From an uncultured Lachnospiraceae bacterium (GTDB lineage: Bacteria; Bacillota; Clostridia; Lachnospirales; Lachnospiraceae), in contig CAMVNR010000010.1 in assembly GCA_947168905.1 (NCBI GenBank), positions 1 through 42,183 on the forward strand: a DNA stretch of 42,183 bases, given 5' to 3'. Under the pieces are notes generated by a model. The model was given only the letters and a program-made list of their open reading frames with translations, made no database searches and had not been told where the DNA came from. Below are positions 1-8,995 of this stretch, piece by piece. Numbering within the stretch: the first letter of the stretch is position 1; each line of letters opens with the position of its first letter. The position numbers and the translations under genes are program-made.

Positions 1-112
1 ATCACAAGGTGGTACTCTTTTTCTATACCTTATCCTACAAAAACTTTACGCTAACTCGGAAAGGCATTCCCCAAAAGGCGGAGAAACGAAGACAGAAAGA
101 AGTGCTTTATCG

Positions 113-141
113 TTGAAAAAGCGCTTCTTTCGTGCTATGAT
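113..141 (+). promoter_or_regulatory. Sigma-A promoter overlapped by an inverted repeat
   Basis: The -35 TTGAAA (113-118) and -10 TATGAT (136-141) are 17 bp apart, predicting a start near 148 and driving the nitrilase-family gene at 216. A 14-base inverted repeat (95-108 against 118-131, one G-T mismatch) covers the -35 and most of the spacer. It could be an operator, or a hairpin ending the gene left of the window. No T-run follows it on the plus strand, so a plus-strand terminator is less likely. Confidence 0.7.
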
Positions 142-215
142 GAAACAAATGAGCCTTTGTTAAGGAAAACTGTCCGCAGGAAGTTGGTTAACAGTCATAT
201 TCGAAAGGGCATGAA

Positions 216-1049
216 ATGAAAACATTAAGAGTAGCGTTTCTGCAGCTGATGCCTTCAGCTGTTCAGGACAATAACTTAAGAACCGGGCTCGGCGCAGTAA
301 AACGCGCCCGGCAGATGGGGGCGGACATTGCCCTTTTCCCGGAAATGTGGAACACGGGATACCGTATCCCGGAGGAAAAAGAAGAGCTTGATGCCCTTTC
401 GATCACAGAGGACAGTGATTTTGTCAGAGCCTTTAGGAACATCGCGCGGTTTTCGGGGATCGCCGTTGGAATCACCTTCCTTGAAAAGACGGACGGAAAG
501 CCGAAGAATACGATCGTTCTGTACGATAAAGACGGAAATAAGGTTTATAAATATTCGAAGGTCCATACCTGTGACTTCGCTGACGAGGCGCGGCTCGAGT
601 CCGGGGAGGAATTCATCGTAAGAGAGCTTGAGACCAACCAGGGACCGGTGCGTGTAGGCTCGATGATCTGCTTTGACCGGGAATTCCCGGAGAGCGCGCG
701 GATCCTCGGACTGATGGGCGCGGAGCTGATTCTGATGCCAAACGCCTGCCCGCTGGAACAGAATCGGATGGCGGCGCTTCGTTCGGACGCCTACCGGAAC
801 GAGCTCGCGATCGCCTGCTGCAATTATCCCTATGGCCAGCCGGACTGCAACGGACACTCCATCGGCTTTGACGGAATCGCCTGGCGCGAGGAGGAGGCGG
901 GCTCGAGGGACATGAAGGTCCTTGAAGCCGGAGAACAGCCGGGCATCTATATCGCCTCCTTCCCGATCGATGAGCTCCGCGAATACCGTGAGAAAGAGGT
1001 GATGGGGGAAAGATACCGGAAAAAAGGAGCCTACGGACCGCTCCTGTAA
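216..1049 (+). CDS. Carbon-nitrogen hydrolase (nitrilase superfamily)
   Basis: This 277-residue protein is the usual length for a single-domain nitrilase-superfamily amidohydrolase, which hydrolyses amide or nitrile C-N bonds through a Glu-Lys-Cys triad. The triad is visible: Glu43 in FPEMWNTGY, Lys115 in YSKVHTCD and Cys152 in MICFDREFPE. There is no signal peptide, so it is cytoplasmic. It is the first gene after a good promoter and heads the rightward cluster with the phosphatase and kinase genes. The substrate cannot be read from sequence; N-carbamoyl or omega-amide substrates are typical of the family. The family call is secure and the specificity is unknown. Confidence 0.92.
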   Translation: MKTLRVAFLQLMPSAVQDNNLRTGLGAVKRARQMGADIALFPEMWNTGYRIPEEKEELDALSITEDSDFVRAFRNIARFSGIAVGITFLEKTDGKPKNTIVLYDKDGNKVYKYSKVHTCDFADEARLESGEEFIVRELETNQGPVRVGSMICFDREFPESARILGLMGAELILMPNACPLEQNRMAALRSDAYRNELAIACCNYPYGQPDCNGHSIGFDGIAWREEEAGSRDMKVLEAGEQPGIYIASFPIDELREYREKEVMGERYRKKGAYGPLL

Positions 1050-1135
1050 TTCCCCTTGGAAAGAGAGACTGCCCGTACCCGTTTCCGGCGTCTTATTATA
1101 AGACAGAGTCGTTTTTCAGAAAAGTGAGAGGAAAA

Positions 1136-1897
1136 ATGCTGGACAAAACAATCACCGAAGGAATCAACGCCGCAATTCTGGCTGCGGGCGAAATTATCAT
1201 GAACGCGGACCGGAATACCGAGACCGTCGAAGAAAAGACCGGTCATGCGAATTTTGTCACCTCTTATGATAAGGCTGTTCAGGAAATGCTGAAGAAGCGG
1301 CTTCTGGAGATCCTTCCCGAGGCGGTTTTCGTCGGGGAAGAGGAGGATGTGCACAGGGAGATTCAGAAAGGCTACAGCTTTATCGTCGATCCGATCGACG
1401 GAACGACGAATTTCATCCGGGACATGCACTGTTCCACCGTATCGATCGGACTTCTTCTGGATGCGGAACCGGTATACGCGGCGATTTACAACCCGTACCT
1501 GTCGGAACTGTTTACTGCACAGAAAGGACAGGGCGCCTTCCTGAACGGACAGCCGATTCATGTATCCGGCAAACCGCTCTCGGAGAGCATCATTCTCTTC
1601 GGAACCTCTCCCTATTATCCTGAGCTTGCGAAAAAAAGCTTCGAGCTTTTAATTAATTTATTCAACAGGGCACTTGATGTCCGCCGCTTCGGGAGTGCGG
1701 CTTATGATCTGTGTATGGTGGCAGCCGGAAGGGCGGAGCTCTTCTTCGAAATGCAGCTGTCGCCCTGGGATTATGCGGCAGGCTCTCTGATCGTGAAGGA
1801 AGCGGGAGGACAGGCAACGCAGCTTGACGGAACGCCTCTGTCCTACGGACACCCCTTATCTGTTCTTGCGAGAGGAGGGCAAGATGAAAAAATATGA
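1136..1897 (+). CDS. Inositol monophosphatase family phosphatase
   Basis: This is a Mg2+-dependent sugar/inositol phosphatase of 253 residues. The family metal site is visible: GEEE, then DPIDGTTNF, then WDYAAG near the C-terminus. I start it at ATG 1136, which follows GAGAGGAAAA, rather than at the in-frame GTG 12 bases upstream, which would sit on the ribosome binding site. Its 3' end overlaps the PfkB kinase by 14 bases, so the two are probably translationally coupled. Members act on myo-inositol-1-phosphate, fructose-1,6-bisphosphate, histidinol phosphate or 3'-phosphoadenosine phosphate. Pairing with a sugar kinase favours a sugar or polyol phosphate, by inference. Confidence 0.92.
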   Translation: MLDKTITEGINAAILAAGEIIMNADRNTETVEEKTGHANFVTSYDKAVQEMLKKRLLEILPEAVFVGEEEDVHREIQKGYSFIVDPIDGTTNFIRDMHCSTVSIGLLLDAEPVYAAIYNPYLSELFTAQKGQGAFLNGQPIHVSGKPLSESIILFGTSPYYPELAKKSFELLINLFNRALDVRRFGSAAYDLCMVAAGRAELFFEMQLSPWDYAAGSLIVKEAGGQATQLDGTPLSYGHPLSVLARGGQDEKI

Positions 1898-2867
1898 CAT
1901 TTTCGGAATCGAGTCGGGATGTCTGGACCTGAATGTCTGCATCGATGAAATGCCGGAACTGAACCACGGAACGAGGGTGACCGACCTGTCCTGGCAGGGC
2001 GGCGGACCGGTGAGTTCGGGCATGGTCGCAGCGGCGCGGCTCGGCGCGAAATGTACGCTGAGCGGAACCGTCGGATCGGACGACTATGGAAAGATGCAGT
2101 ACAATGACTTTGTGCGTCACGGAATCAACGTCTCCAACTTCCTGATCCGGGAGGGAAAGACAACGTCTCTGGATGTCGTCCTCGCCGAAAAGAAGTCGAT
2201 GACACGGACCTTCCTGTTTAAGAACGGCGACGTGGAGATGATGAGCGCGGATGAAGTCGACTGGGAACTTTTGAAGCAGTCGAAGCTTCTGTTCATTTCG
2301 GGATGGCGGGGGCTCGCGCTTGACGCGGCCCGGGAAGCACGGAAGAACGGGATCGAGGTCCTGATCGACTGCGGCGGATTTTTCGACGGAATCTATGAGG
2401 TGATTCCGCTCATTGACTATTTCATCGCATCCGAATTCTGCTTCGACGGGATGTTCCCCGGCGCGAAGGAAAAAGGCCTTGAAAACCTGGAAGAGGAGTG
2501 CCGGAAGGTCCGCGAAATGGGCCCGAAGGCGGTGCTTTTCACCTTCGGCGAGCGCGGCCTGATCGGCCTGGACGACGAGGGCTTCTTCACCCTTCCGGCC
2601 TTTAAAGTGGACGTGATCGATACGGTCGGCGCGGGCGATATTTTCCACGGCGCCTTCGCCGCGATGGTCACCAAGGGAAAATCCGTCCGCGACTGTGCGC
2701 TCTATGCGAGCGCCACTTCCGCCATCAAGTGTACGAGGATCGGCGGGCGCGCAGGAATCCCGACGCTGGATGTGCTGGAAAAATTCCTGGCAACCGGCGA
2801 GATCGATTACAGCGAGATCGACAAGCGGGTGGAATTCTACCGGAAAGGGAATGAGAATTTACGCTGA
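1884..2867 (+). CDS. PfkB-family carbohydrate kinase
   Basis: This 327-residue ribokinase-like enzyme transfers phosphate from ATP to a sugar or nucleoside. The C-terminal PfkB signature is complete (DTVGAGDIFHGAF), with the catalytic Asp in GAGD. The N-terminal substrate region carries the usual GG motif (WQGGGPVSSG). ATG 1884 is chosen because GAGAGGAGGG lies just before it and the protein then begins at the expected first beta strand; an upstream in-frame start at 1824 would add residues unlike the family. It overlaps the phosphatase by 14 bases and the next gene by one base. The exact sugar is not determinable. Confidence 0.92.
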   Translation: MKKYDIFGIESGCLDLNVCIDEMPELNHGTRVTDLSWQGGGPVSSGMVAAARLGAKCTLSGTVGSDDYGKMQYNDFVRHGINVSNFLIREGKTTSLDVVLAEKKSMTRTFLFKNGDVEMMSADEVDWELLKQSKLLFISGWRGLALDAAREARKNGIEVLIDCGGFFDGIYEVIPLIDYFIASEFCFDGMFPGAKEKGLENLEEECRKVREMGPKAVLFTFGERGLIGLDDEGFFTLPAFKVDVIDTVGAGDIFHGAFAAMVTKGKSVRDCALYASATSAIKCTRIGGRAGIPTLDVLEKFLATGEIDYSEIDKRVEFYRKGNENLR

Positions 2868-3958
2868 TGATTATCCGAAGCTATGAAACCGCAGATTTAC
2901 TGAAAGTCCGAAGCATGAATCCCGGGATGGCCGAAGACCTGATGTCCCAGGGAAATCTGCTGCGGGACACGGCGGTTCTGGCGTTTTCGGAAGAAGAGGA
3001 TTTTCTGGGCGCGGCCTATCTCCTGAAGACTTCGAGCTTTACGGAACGGATACCGGAACCGGGAACTGCGAAAAAAGACGAAACGGCTGCAGCGCTTTTT
3101 CCGGGGAAGCAAAGCGAACTTCCGTGCTTCCTGAAGGGCGTCTTTCAGGCGCTTCCCGGGCCAGGAGAGATCGAGGTCTCGGAAAAACTGCTGGAGCACC
3201 TGAAAAAATGCACGGAAGAGCTGCAGGAAAAAAACCCGGAGAACCGGATCATCCTGCAGATCTTCGGCGATGCGGGAGCGCTCGCCTACCAGGAATTTCT
3301 GATGGAGGAAGGCTTCCAGCCAAAACAGCTGATGACCCGGATGGAGCGCTCCCTTACGGACCTTTCGGATCTTTCGCGCGGGAAGGGCATCGCGTTCTCG
3401 GAAGGCCGGAAGAGCGGAGGATTTCAGGAGAAATTCAAAGGCTTCCTGAAGAATATGATCCAGGTGCTTAACCCGCGGGATACGGCTTTTGACGGGGAGG
3501 ATGAGGACGGCGGTCCCGACCTTTCCCGGCTGGGTTATTATACTTCCGACGACCACTGGGATCCGGAAGCCTACCGGAGCCTTTCTATGGAAGCCTTCGG
3601 AAATATGCCCGACAGCGAAGAGGATATCGCCTTCCTCCTCGATCACGGCGGGAAAGTGTATTTCGCCGAAGACGGGGAAGGGCTGGTATCGACAGTGATG
3701 ACCTACAGGCTTGACCGGGAAACGGCGGCGACGGAAAACATCTGCTGTTGTGCAAAGTACCGCCGCCGCGGAGTGACTTACGGGCTTCTTAAGGAAGTGC
3801 TGTACCGGCTGCAGGAACAGGGCTATGAGAAGGCGAGACTGAATATTTTCAGCGACAATCTGCCCGCGTTTTCCCTGTACCGGAAGCTCGGATATGAAGT
3901 TATGGGAAACCTGATCGAATACCACTATGAAACGAGGCCCAGATACCGGGCGTATTAA
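2867..3958 (+). CDS. GNAT-family N-acetyltransferase, extended N-terminus
   Basis: The protein has 363 residues, about twice a minimal GNAT domain. The C-terminal roughly 130 residues hold the acetyl-CoA loop (CAKYRRRGVTYGLL) and a typical ending, YEKARLNIFSDNLPAFSLYRKLGY. The N-terminal half has GNAT-like features (FQPKQLMTRMER) and may be a degenerate second domain, though no second CoA loop is evident. The start codon overlaps the PfkB stop by one base, so expression is coupled. Family members acetylate amines on small molecules or proteins; the substrate here is unknown. Confidence 0.85.
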   Translation: MIIRSYETADLLKVRSMNPGMAEDLMSQGNLLRDTAVLAFSEEEDFLGAAYLLKTSSFTERIPEPGTAKKDETAAALFPGKQSELPCFLKGVFQALPGPGEIEVSEKLLEHLKKCTEELQEKNPENRIILQIFGDAGALAYQEFLMEEGFQPKQLMTRMERSLTDLSDLSRGKGIAFSEGRKSGGFQEKFKGFLKNMIQVLNPRDTAFDGEDEDGGPDLSRLGYYTSDDHWDPEAYRSLSMEAFGNMPDSEEDIAFLLDHGGKVYFAEDGEGLVSTVMTYRLDRETAATENICCCAKYRRRGVTYGLLKEVLYRLQEQGYEKARLNIFSDNLPAFSLYRKLGYEVMGNLIEYHYETRPRYRAY

Positions 3959-3982
3959 ACAGATAAATACGGAGAAAACAGA

Positions 3983-4699
3983 ATGTTACTCTTTTTTGTA
4001 CGGCACGGAGATCCGACCTATGATCCGGATGAACTGACACCTCTTGGGCACAGGCAGGCGGAAGCCATCGCGAAGAGGCTTTCGCGCTACGGCCTCGATG
4101 AAATCTATGTATCAAGCTCCACCCGGGCGATCGAGACCTCGGTCCCGACACGTGAAATCCTCAAGATGGACGCGACGATCCTGGACTGGACGAATGAATC
4201 GCACGCCTGGGAACAGATGTCGCTTCCGGACGGAAAGGGCGGCAGGACCTGGGGCTTTGCTCTTCCGCAGATCAAAGAGCTCTTTACCTCAAAAGAAATC
4301 AAAAAGCTCGGGGAAATGTGGTATACACATCCCATGCTTCAGGAGACGACGATTCCGGAGGGGTATCTTCGGATTCGGAACCATACCCGGGAATTTCTGG
4401 CCCGCCAGGGCTATGTCTGGGAGGAGGAAAAGGGGCGCTACAGAAACGAGGTCCCGAACAACCGGCGGGTCGCGCTCTTTGCGCACCACGGCTTCGGCGT
4501 AACCTTCCTCTCATCGGTCCTGGACATTCCGTACCCCGAGATCTGCGAAAAGTTCAATTTCAGCCATTCGGGACTGACGGTGATCGACTTCAGCCCGGAG
4601 AACGGATATGTCATTCCGCAGGTGCTGACGCTTGGAAACGACGGGCATCTTCTCATGGAGGGGCTGCCGACGAAATATAACAACCAGCTTTATTTTTGA
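3983..4699 (+). CDS. Histidine phosphatase family protein
   Basis: This 238-residue phosphoglycerate-mutase-like phosphatase carries the nucleophile motif near residue 7 (FVRHGDPTYD), then LTPLGHRQAEA, and a late second catalytic His in ALFAHHGFG. It probably removes phosphate from a small sugar or cofactor intermediate in the cytoplasm. It lies 24 bases after the acetyltransferase, after GGAG (3971-3974), and belongs to the same run of genes. Substrates vary widely in this superfamily, so only the reaction type is safe. Confidence 0.9.
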   Translation: MLLFFVRHGDPTYDPDELTPLGHRQAEAIAKRLSRYGLDEIYVSSSTRAIETSVPTREILKMDATILDWTNESHAWEQMSLPDGKGGRTWGFALPQIKELFTSKEIKKLGEMWYTHPMLQETTIPEGYLRIRNHTREFLARQGYVWEEEKGRYRNEVPNNRRVALFAHHGFGVTFLSSVLDIPYPEICEKFNFSHSGLTVIDFSPENGYVIPQVLTLGNDGHLLMEGLPTKYNNQLYF

Positions 4700-4719
4700 C
4701 CGGCGGGAGGTAAGCTCCT

Positions 4720-5985
4720 GTGCCGGGTGAGGAACCTATTTTGAAACGGATTTTGGAAAAACACGGGATCTATTACGGCTGGACCATGGTGATCCTGGCG
4801 CTTGTCGTCATGGCGGTCTGCTTCGGGATTTCGCATAACTGCTTTACCCTGTACATTATTCCGGTAACGGAGAAGTTCGGATGGCAGCGGAAAACCTTCA
4901 GCATCGGACTGACCCTGATGTATATCATGCAGATGGCGGGCTCGGTGCTCACAGGAAGGATCTACAGGAAGCTGAAGGTGCTCGGCATCATGAAAATCGC
5001 GGTGCTGATCCAGCCGGCAGCGTATTTTCTGCTCTCTTTTGCCCGTCATCTGCCGGTGTTTTATCTTTTGTTTATTATCATCGGCGCCTGCTGCCCCTTC
5101 CTGTGCTTCCAGGCATTTACGGTCATTATCGCGAACTGGTTTGAGGAAAAGCGCGGCCTCGTGACCGGAATTGCCTTTATGGGTTCCGGCCTCGGCGGAA
5201 TGATTTTCAATGCGCTCGGCGGCGTTTTGATCGAGAAAATGGGCTACGCGGCGGTTTACCGGATTTACGGCATCGTCATCGCGGCTGTCGCGATTCCGAT
5301 TGTCTGGTTCCTGCTGAAGGAAAAACCCGCCGACTGCGGACTCCTGCCCTACGGGGAGAAGCCCGGCGCCGACGGACGCTTTTTCCATGAGCAGATTTAC
5401 GGATCCAGCTGGGTAGAGGCGCTGCGTTCGAAAAACCTGTACCTTCTGCTGTATTCGGCGCTCGCGATCGGCTTCGCGACCAGCGTCCTCTCATCGAGTA
5501 TCGTTACAAATGTATCGGACTGCGGCTATACCGCCACCTATGCGGCGCTGGTAAATGCGGTGTACCTTGGCGGCGTGAGTCTCGGGAAAATTCTTCTCGG
5601 GGAGATGTTTGACCGTCTCGGCATGAAAAAAGCGCTTGTGATTGCGCTTGTCATGCTCGGCGTCGGACTCGCGGGAATGTATTTTGCGTCGCTGAGGGCG
5701 ATGCACCTGATGATTGTCATCGGCGCTTCGGTCGGCTGTGCGGCCGGGACGGTCGCATTCCCCTTAATGACGCAGGCAGTCTTCGGAAACCGGGATTATA
5801 CGGCGCTTGCGGGGCTTCTGATGGCGGTCGGGAATCTCGGCGGCTGCATCGCGCCGTTTTTCGGAAACGCGGTCTTTGATACGACGGGAAGCTACCGGAT
5901 GGCGTATCTTGCAGCCGGAATTGTTACCGCGCTGACGGTTCTCTCGTCACTGGTCGTTAAAACGATGAAGAAACCGGAGGCTTAA
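4720..5985 (+). CDS. MFS transporter
   Basis: This 421-residue, roughly 12-helix permease has the MFS length and a motif-A-like loop after helix 2 (TGRIYRKL), with a second copy at LGEMFDRLGMKKA after the central loop. GTG 4720 follows GGGAGG at good spacing and is preferred over the TTG 21 bases later. The N-terminal pattern (GIYYGWTMVILAL) resembles MFS carriers of organic acids. By inference it imports or exports the substrate processed by the surrounding enzymes. The ligand is not recognisable. Confidence 0.9.
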   Translation: MPGEEPILKRILEKHGIYYGWTMVILALVVMAVCFGISHNCFTLYIIPVTEKFGWQRKTFSIGLTLMYIMQMAGSVLTGRIYRKLKVLGIMKIAVLIQPAAYFLLSFARHLPVFYLLFIIIGACCPFLCFQAFTVIIANWFEEKRGLVTGIAFMGSGLGGMIFNALGGVLIEKMGYAAVYRIYGIVIAAVAIPIVWFLLKEKPADCGLLPYGEKPGADGRFFHEQIYGSSWVEALRSKNLYLLLYSALAIGFATSVLSSSIVTNVSDCGYTATYAALVNAVYLGGVSLGKILLGEMFDRLGMKKALVIALVMLGVGLAGMYFASLRAMHLMIVIGASVGCAAGTVAFPLMTQAVFGNRDYTALAGLLMAVGNLGGCIAPFFGNAVFDTTGSYRMAYLAAGIVTALTVLSSLVVKTMKKPEA

Positions 5986-5988
5986 CAG

Positions 5989-6891
5989 ATGATGCTTCAT
6001 GAGATCAGTCCGGCAAAGTTTCATAATGAATATTTTCCGTATGAAGCAAGAAAAGAAGATTGCTTTATCGGCTGCAGGAAAGACGCGGTGCTCCTCGGGG
6101 AATCGGAAGGGAAAATCGTGGTTCCGACGGTCGGTGAAGCGATGGAGGCCTTTCGTCAGGAAGACAGGGACGGGGAGCCTGTACCCGAGCTTTCGGAATT
6201 TCGCTATCTTTTTTCTGTAGACAGGGCGCGTTTTTTTGCGCTGACTGAACGGGAGGTTTCACCCTTCGGGAGCTATGACTGGAAAAGCCTCCGCTATCTT
6301 CGCGTTACAAAGCCTCTTCCGTCTGCTTTTGCGGCCTCGGTCGGGCAGCAGCTCTTTGCCTGGTACCGGAGGACCCGTTTCTGCGGCGCCTGCGGGCAGA
6401 AGCTTGAGCACGCCCCTTCGGAGCGGATGATGCACTGTCCCGCCTGCGGTGAAATGTATTTCCCGCAGATCTGTCCGAGCGTGATCGTGGCGGTGAGGGA
6501 CGGCGAACGGATTCTTCTGACGAAATATGCGCCGTCGCATTTCCCGAACTCCACCCATAACCCGAAGGCCACCTATGCGCTTGTCGCGGGCTATATCGAG
6601 ATCGGCGAGACGCCGGAAGACTGTGTGCGGCGCGAAGTCATGGAGGAAGTCGGGCTTCGGGTGAAGAACATTACCGCGTGGAAAAACCAACCCTGGCCGT
6701 TCACGTCGACGCTTCTTTTCGGCTTTTTCTGCGACCTTGACGGGGATGATACGATTACGCTTCAGGAAGACGAGCTTTCTGTCGCGGAGTGGGTGAACCG
6801 GGCTGATATGCAGGACCGTTCGGCAGATATCAGCCTGACGAGCAATATGATGGAAGCCTTCCGGCTCGGGAAGGATCCGCGCAGCGTCTGA
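5989..6891 (+). CDS. nudC: NudC-like NADH pyrophosphatase (Nudix)
   Basis: This 300-residue protein has the NudC domain order: an N-terminal region, a four-Cys zinc ribbon (CGACGQ then CPACGEMYFPQIC, about residues 126-160), then the Nudix box GYIEIGETPEDCVRREVMEEVG. NQPWPFTSTLLFGF follows and matches the SQPWPFPxS-type motif that marks NAD(H) pyrophosphatases and mRNA NAD-decapping enzymes. The start is three bases after the MFS stop and is supported by a GGAGG. The reaction is cleavage of NADH/NAD to NMN(H) and AMP. The family call is strong; the in vivo substrate is not settled by sequence. Confidence 0.9.
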   Translation: MMLHEISPAKFHNEYFPYEARKEDCFIGCRKDAVLLGESEGKIVVPTVGEAMEAFRQEDRDGEPVPELSEFRYLFSVDRARFFALTEREVSPFGSYDWKSLRYLRVTKPLPSAFAASVGQQLFAWYRRTRFCGACGQKLEHAPSERMMHCPACGEMYFPQICPSVIVAVRDGERILLTKYAPSHFPNSTHNPKATYALVAGYIEIGETPEDCVRREVMEEVGLRVKNITAWKNQPWPFTSTLLFGFFCDLDGDDTITLQEDELSVAEWVNRADMQDRSADISLTSNMMEAFRLGKDPRSV

Positions 6892-6945
6892 ATCATAACC
6901 CTGCGAAGCGGATAAAGGCAGGGAAAGAAATAAAGGAGGGATCCT

Positions 6946-7911
6946 ATGGACAAACGAACACGCGTACTAAACGCAATGAACAAGCTTCCGGTGGATCACG
7001 TACCCTGCGGGTTCTGGTTCCATTTCGGAGGGAAAGAGGCACACGGCGAGGACTGTGTCCAGGCGCACCTGAAGTATTACCGTGAGACGGATCTGGACTT
7101 CATGAAGGTTATGTCGGATGGATTTTTCGCCTATCCGCTGTCGTACAATGTGCAGAAATGCGAAGACTGGTACAAGCTTGCGCCGATCGGGAAAGACCAT
7201 CCGTATATTATGGACCAGGTCTGGCGCGCGAAAAGGCTCGTTGAGGAAATCGGCAGCGAGCGCTGCATTTTCTACAATGTTTTCGCTCCGTTCTCCGCGA
7301 TCCGTTTCGCAACAGACGATGCATTTGTGATGGAATGTCTGAAGGAGGATCCGAACGCGGTGCTGTACGCGCTCGATGTGATCGCCCAGGACCAGGCGCT
7401 TCTTTCCGAGCTTCTGATCCGTGAAGCGGGCTGCGACGGTATTTACTTCCCGGTGCAGGGCGGAGAATGGGACCGCTTTACGCCTGAGGAATACCACAAA
7501 TATGTGTCGCCGTCGGAGCTGTATGTTCTCGAACACGCGAACCGCTGGTCCGACAATAACATCCTGCACTGCTGCGGCTGGGCGGGCGACAAGAACAATC
7601 TGGCGCTCTGGAAGGATTATCCCGTGAAGGCGGTGAACTGGGCGGTTCATGTGGAGGAAGTGAGCCTCGAGGAAGGCAGGGGGCTCTTCGGAAACAAGAC
7701 GTCTCTGGGCGGCTTCAAGACGCTCTGGGACGAGCATCATGAGGAAGGCATTCTCTATCACGGAACCAAAGAGGAGCTGCAGGAGTACACGCGCAATATG
7801 ATTCTCGATCACGGAAAGCTCGGATTCATGATCGGCGGCGACTGCACAATCAGCACGAAGCTTCCGTGGGAGCGGCTGAAATGGGTAGTAGAGGCGGCAA
7901 GAAGTCTGTAA
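6946..7911 (+). CDS. Uroporphyrinogen decarboxylase (URO-D) family protein
   Basis: This 321-residue TIM-barrel protein of the URO-D/corrinoid-methyltransferase superfamily begins with the typical TRVLNAMNKLPVDHVPCGFW and ends with a GxMIGGDCT-type C-terminal motif. In anaerobes most members are not haem enzymes but methyltransferase-like proteins, and no haem genes are nearby. A perfect AAAGGAGG ribosome site precedes it. A CCCTGC/GCAGGG hairpin (6899-6923) sits between it and nudC and may separate transcripts or tune expression. It is paired with the next epimerase gene (24-base gap). Substrate unknown. Confidence 0.88.
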   Translation: MDKRTRVLNAMNKLPVDHVPCGFWFHFGGKEAHGEDCVQAHLKYYRETDLDFMKVMSDGFFAYPLSYNVQKCEDWYKLAPIGKDHPYIMDQVWRAKRLVEEIGSERCIFYNVFAPFSAIRFATDDAFVMECLKEDPNAVLYALDVIAQDQALLSELLIREAGCDGIYFPVQGGEWDRFTPEEYHKYVSPSELYVLEHANRWSDNNILHCCGWAGDKNNLALWKDYPVKAVNWAVHVEEVSLEEGRGLFGNKTSLGGFKTLWDEHHEEGILYHGTKEELQEYTRNMILDHGKLGFMIGGDCTISTKLPWERLKWVVEAARSL

Positions 7912-7935
7912 AAACCGGAGCAGAAGGAGGGCTTT

Positions 7936-8964
7936 ATGAAATATCTGTTTATCGGCGGCACCGGGAATATCAGTAAATACATTACAGAAAAACTGCTCCT
8001 TCGCGGAGATACCGTATACCTTGTCAACCGCGGAAACCGAAATCATGGTCTTTCGGGTGATGTGCGTTATATCACTGCGGATATCAATACGGAAGCGGGC
8101 GCTACAACCGTCCGGGAAGAGATTCGGGACCTGTGCTTCGACGCTGTGGCCGATTTCATTGTTTTCACCGAAGAACAGGCCGAGCGGGACTTTGAGCTTT
8201 TTAACGGGAAATGCCGGCAGTACTTGACCTTTTCGTCTGCGTCGGTGTACCAGACCCCGCTCGTAAGCCCATACATTACGGAAGCGACCCCGATGAAAAA
8301 CCCGCTGTGGCGGTACTCGCAGAACAAGATCAAGGTCGAGGAATTCTTTATGAAAAAGTACCGGGAGTGCGACTTCCCGGTCACGATGATCCGTCCGAGC
8401 CACACCTACGGAAAGACCTATGTTCCCCTTTCTGTCGAAGGAAAGAACGCTTACAGCGTCATTAAGAGAATGCTCGACGGAAAGCCCGTCATTCTTCCGG
8501 GCGACGGGACCTCTCTGTGGGTGCTGACGCACAGCTCGGACTTCGCAAAGGGCTTCATCGGCCTTCTCGGAAACATTCATGCGATCGGCGAGACCTACCA
8601 TATCACGAGCGATGAGTTGGTCACCTGGAATCAGGTCTACCAGGTGGTGGCGGACACCCTGGGCGTGAGCGCGAAATTTGTCCACGTCTCCTCGGAGTTC
8701 CTCGCAGAAACCCGCCCGGGCGGCGGCTTCCTCGGAAGTCTTCTCGGCGACAAGTCGAATTCCGTGATTTTTGACAACAGTAAACTGAAACGCGCCGTTC
8801 CGGATTTTGTCTGCACAACACGGATGGATCAGGGAATTGCGGAATCGGTGCGCTATATGATGAGTCATCCGGAGCTTCAGACAGAGGATCCGGACTTTGA
8901 CGCCTACTGCGACCGGGTGATTTCTGCGCTCGAAAAAGCAAAGGCGGAAATTTTATCGGAGTGA
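7936..8964 (+). CDS. NAD-dependent epimerase/dehydratase (extended SDR)
   Basis: This 342-residue Rossmann enzyme has the nucleotide loop GGTGNISKYI at residues 8-17. The catalytic triad is SSAS (Ser) with YSQNK (Tyr-x-x-x-Lys). It resembles the sugar epimerase/atypical SDR group acting on nucleotide sugars or free sugars. A strong GGAGG precedes ATG 7936. It is probably co-transcribed with the URO-D-family gene. No marker fixes its substrate. Confidence 0.9.
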   Translation: MKYLFIGGTGNISKYITEKLLLRGDTVYLVNRGNRNHGLSGDVRYITADINTEAGATTVREEIRDLCFDAVADFIVFTEEQAERDFELFNGKCRQYLTFSSASVYQTPLVSPYITEATPMKNPLWRYSQNKIKVEEFFMKKYRECDFPVTMIRPSHTYGKTYVPLSVEGKNAYSVIKRMLDGKPVILPGDGTSLWVLTHSSDFAKGFIGLLGNIHAIGETYHITSDELVTWNQVYQVVADTLGVSAKFVHVSSEFLAETRPGGGFLGSLLGDKSNSVIFDNSKLKRAVPDFVCTTRMDQGIAESVRYMMSHPELQTEDPDFDAYCDRVISALEKAKAEILSE

Positions 8965-8995
8965 GTATTCAGGAAATTTTCCGGAGGTGAATCGA

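Noticed and set aside
1090-1104. GTCTTA-TTA-TAAGAC inverted repeat before the phosphatase gene
   Set aside because: Perfect but short, with no promoter pair around it; too little support for an operator call.
6967-8868. Long minus-strand open frame of 633 codons opposite the URO-D and epimerase genes
   Set aside because: It is antisense to two well-supported genes, has no ribosome site or family features, and reflects codon bias of the GC-rich coding strand.
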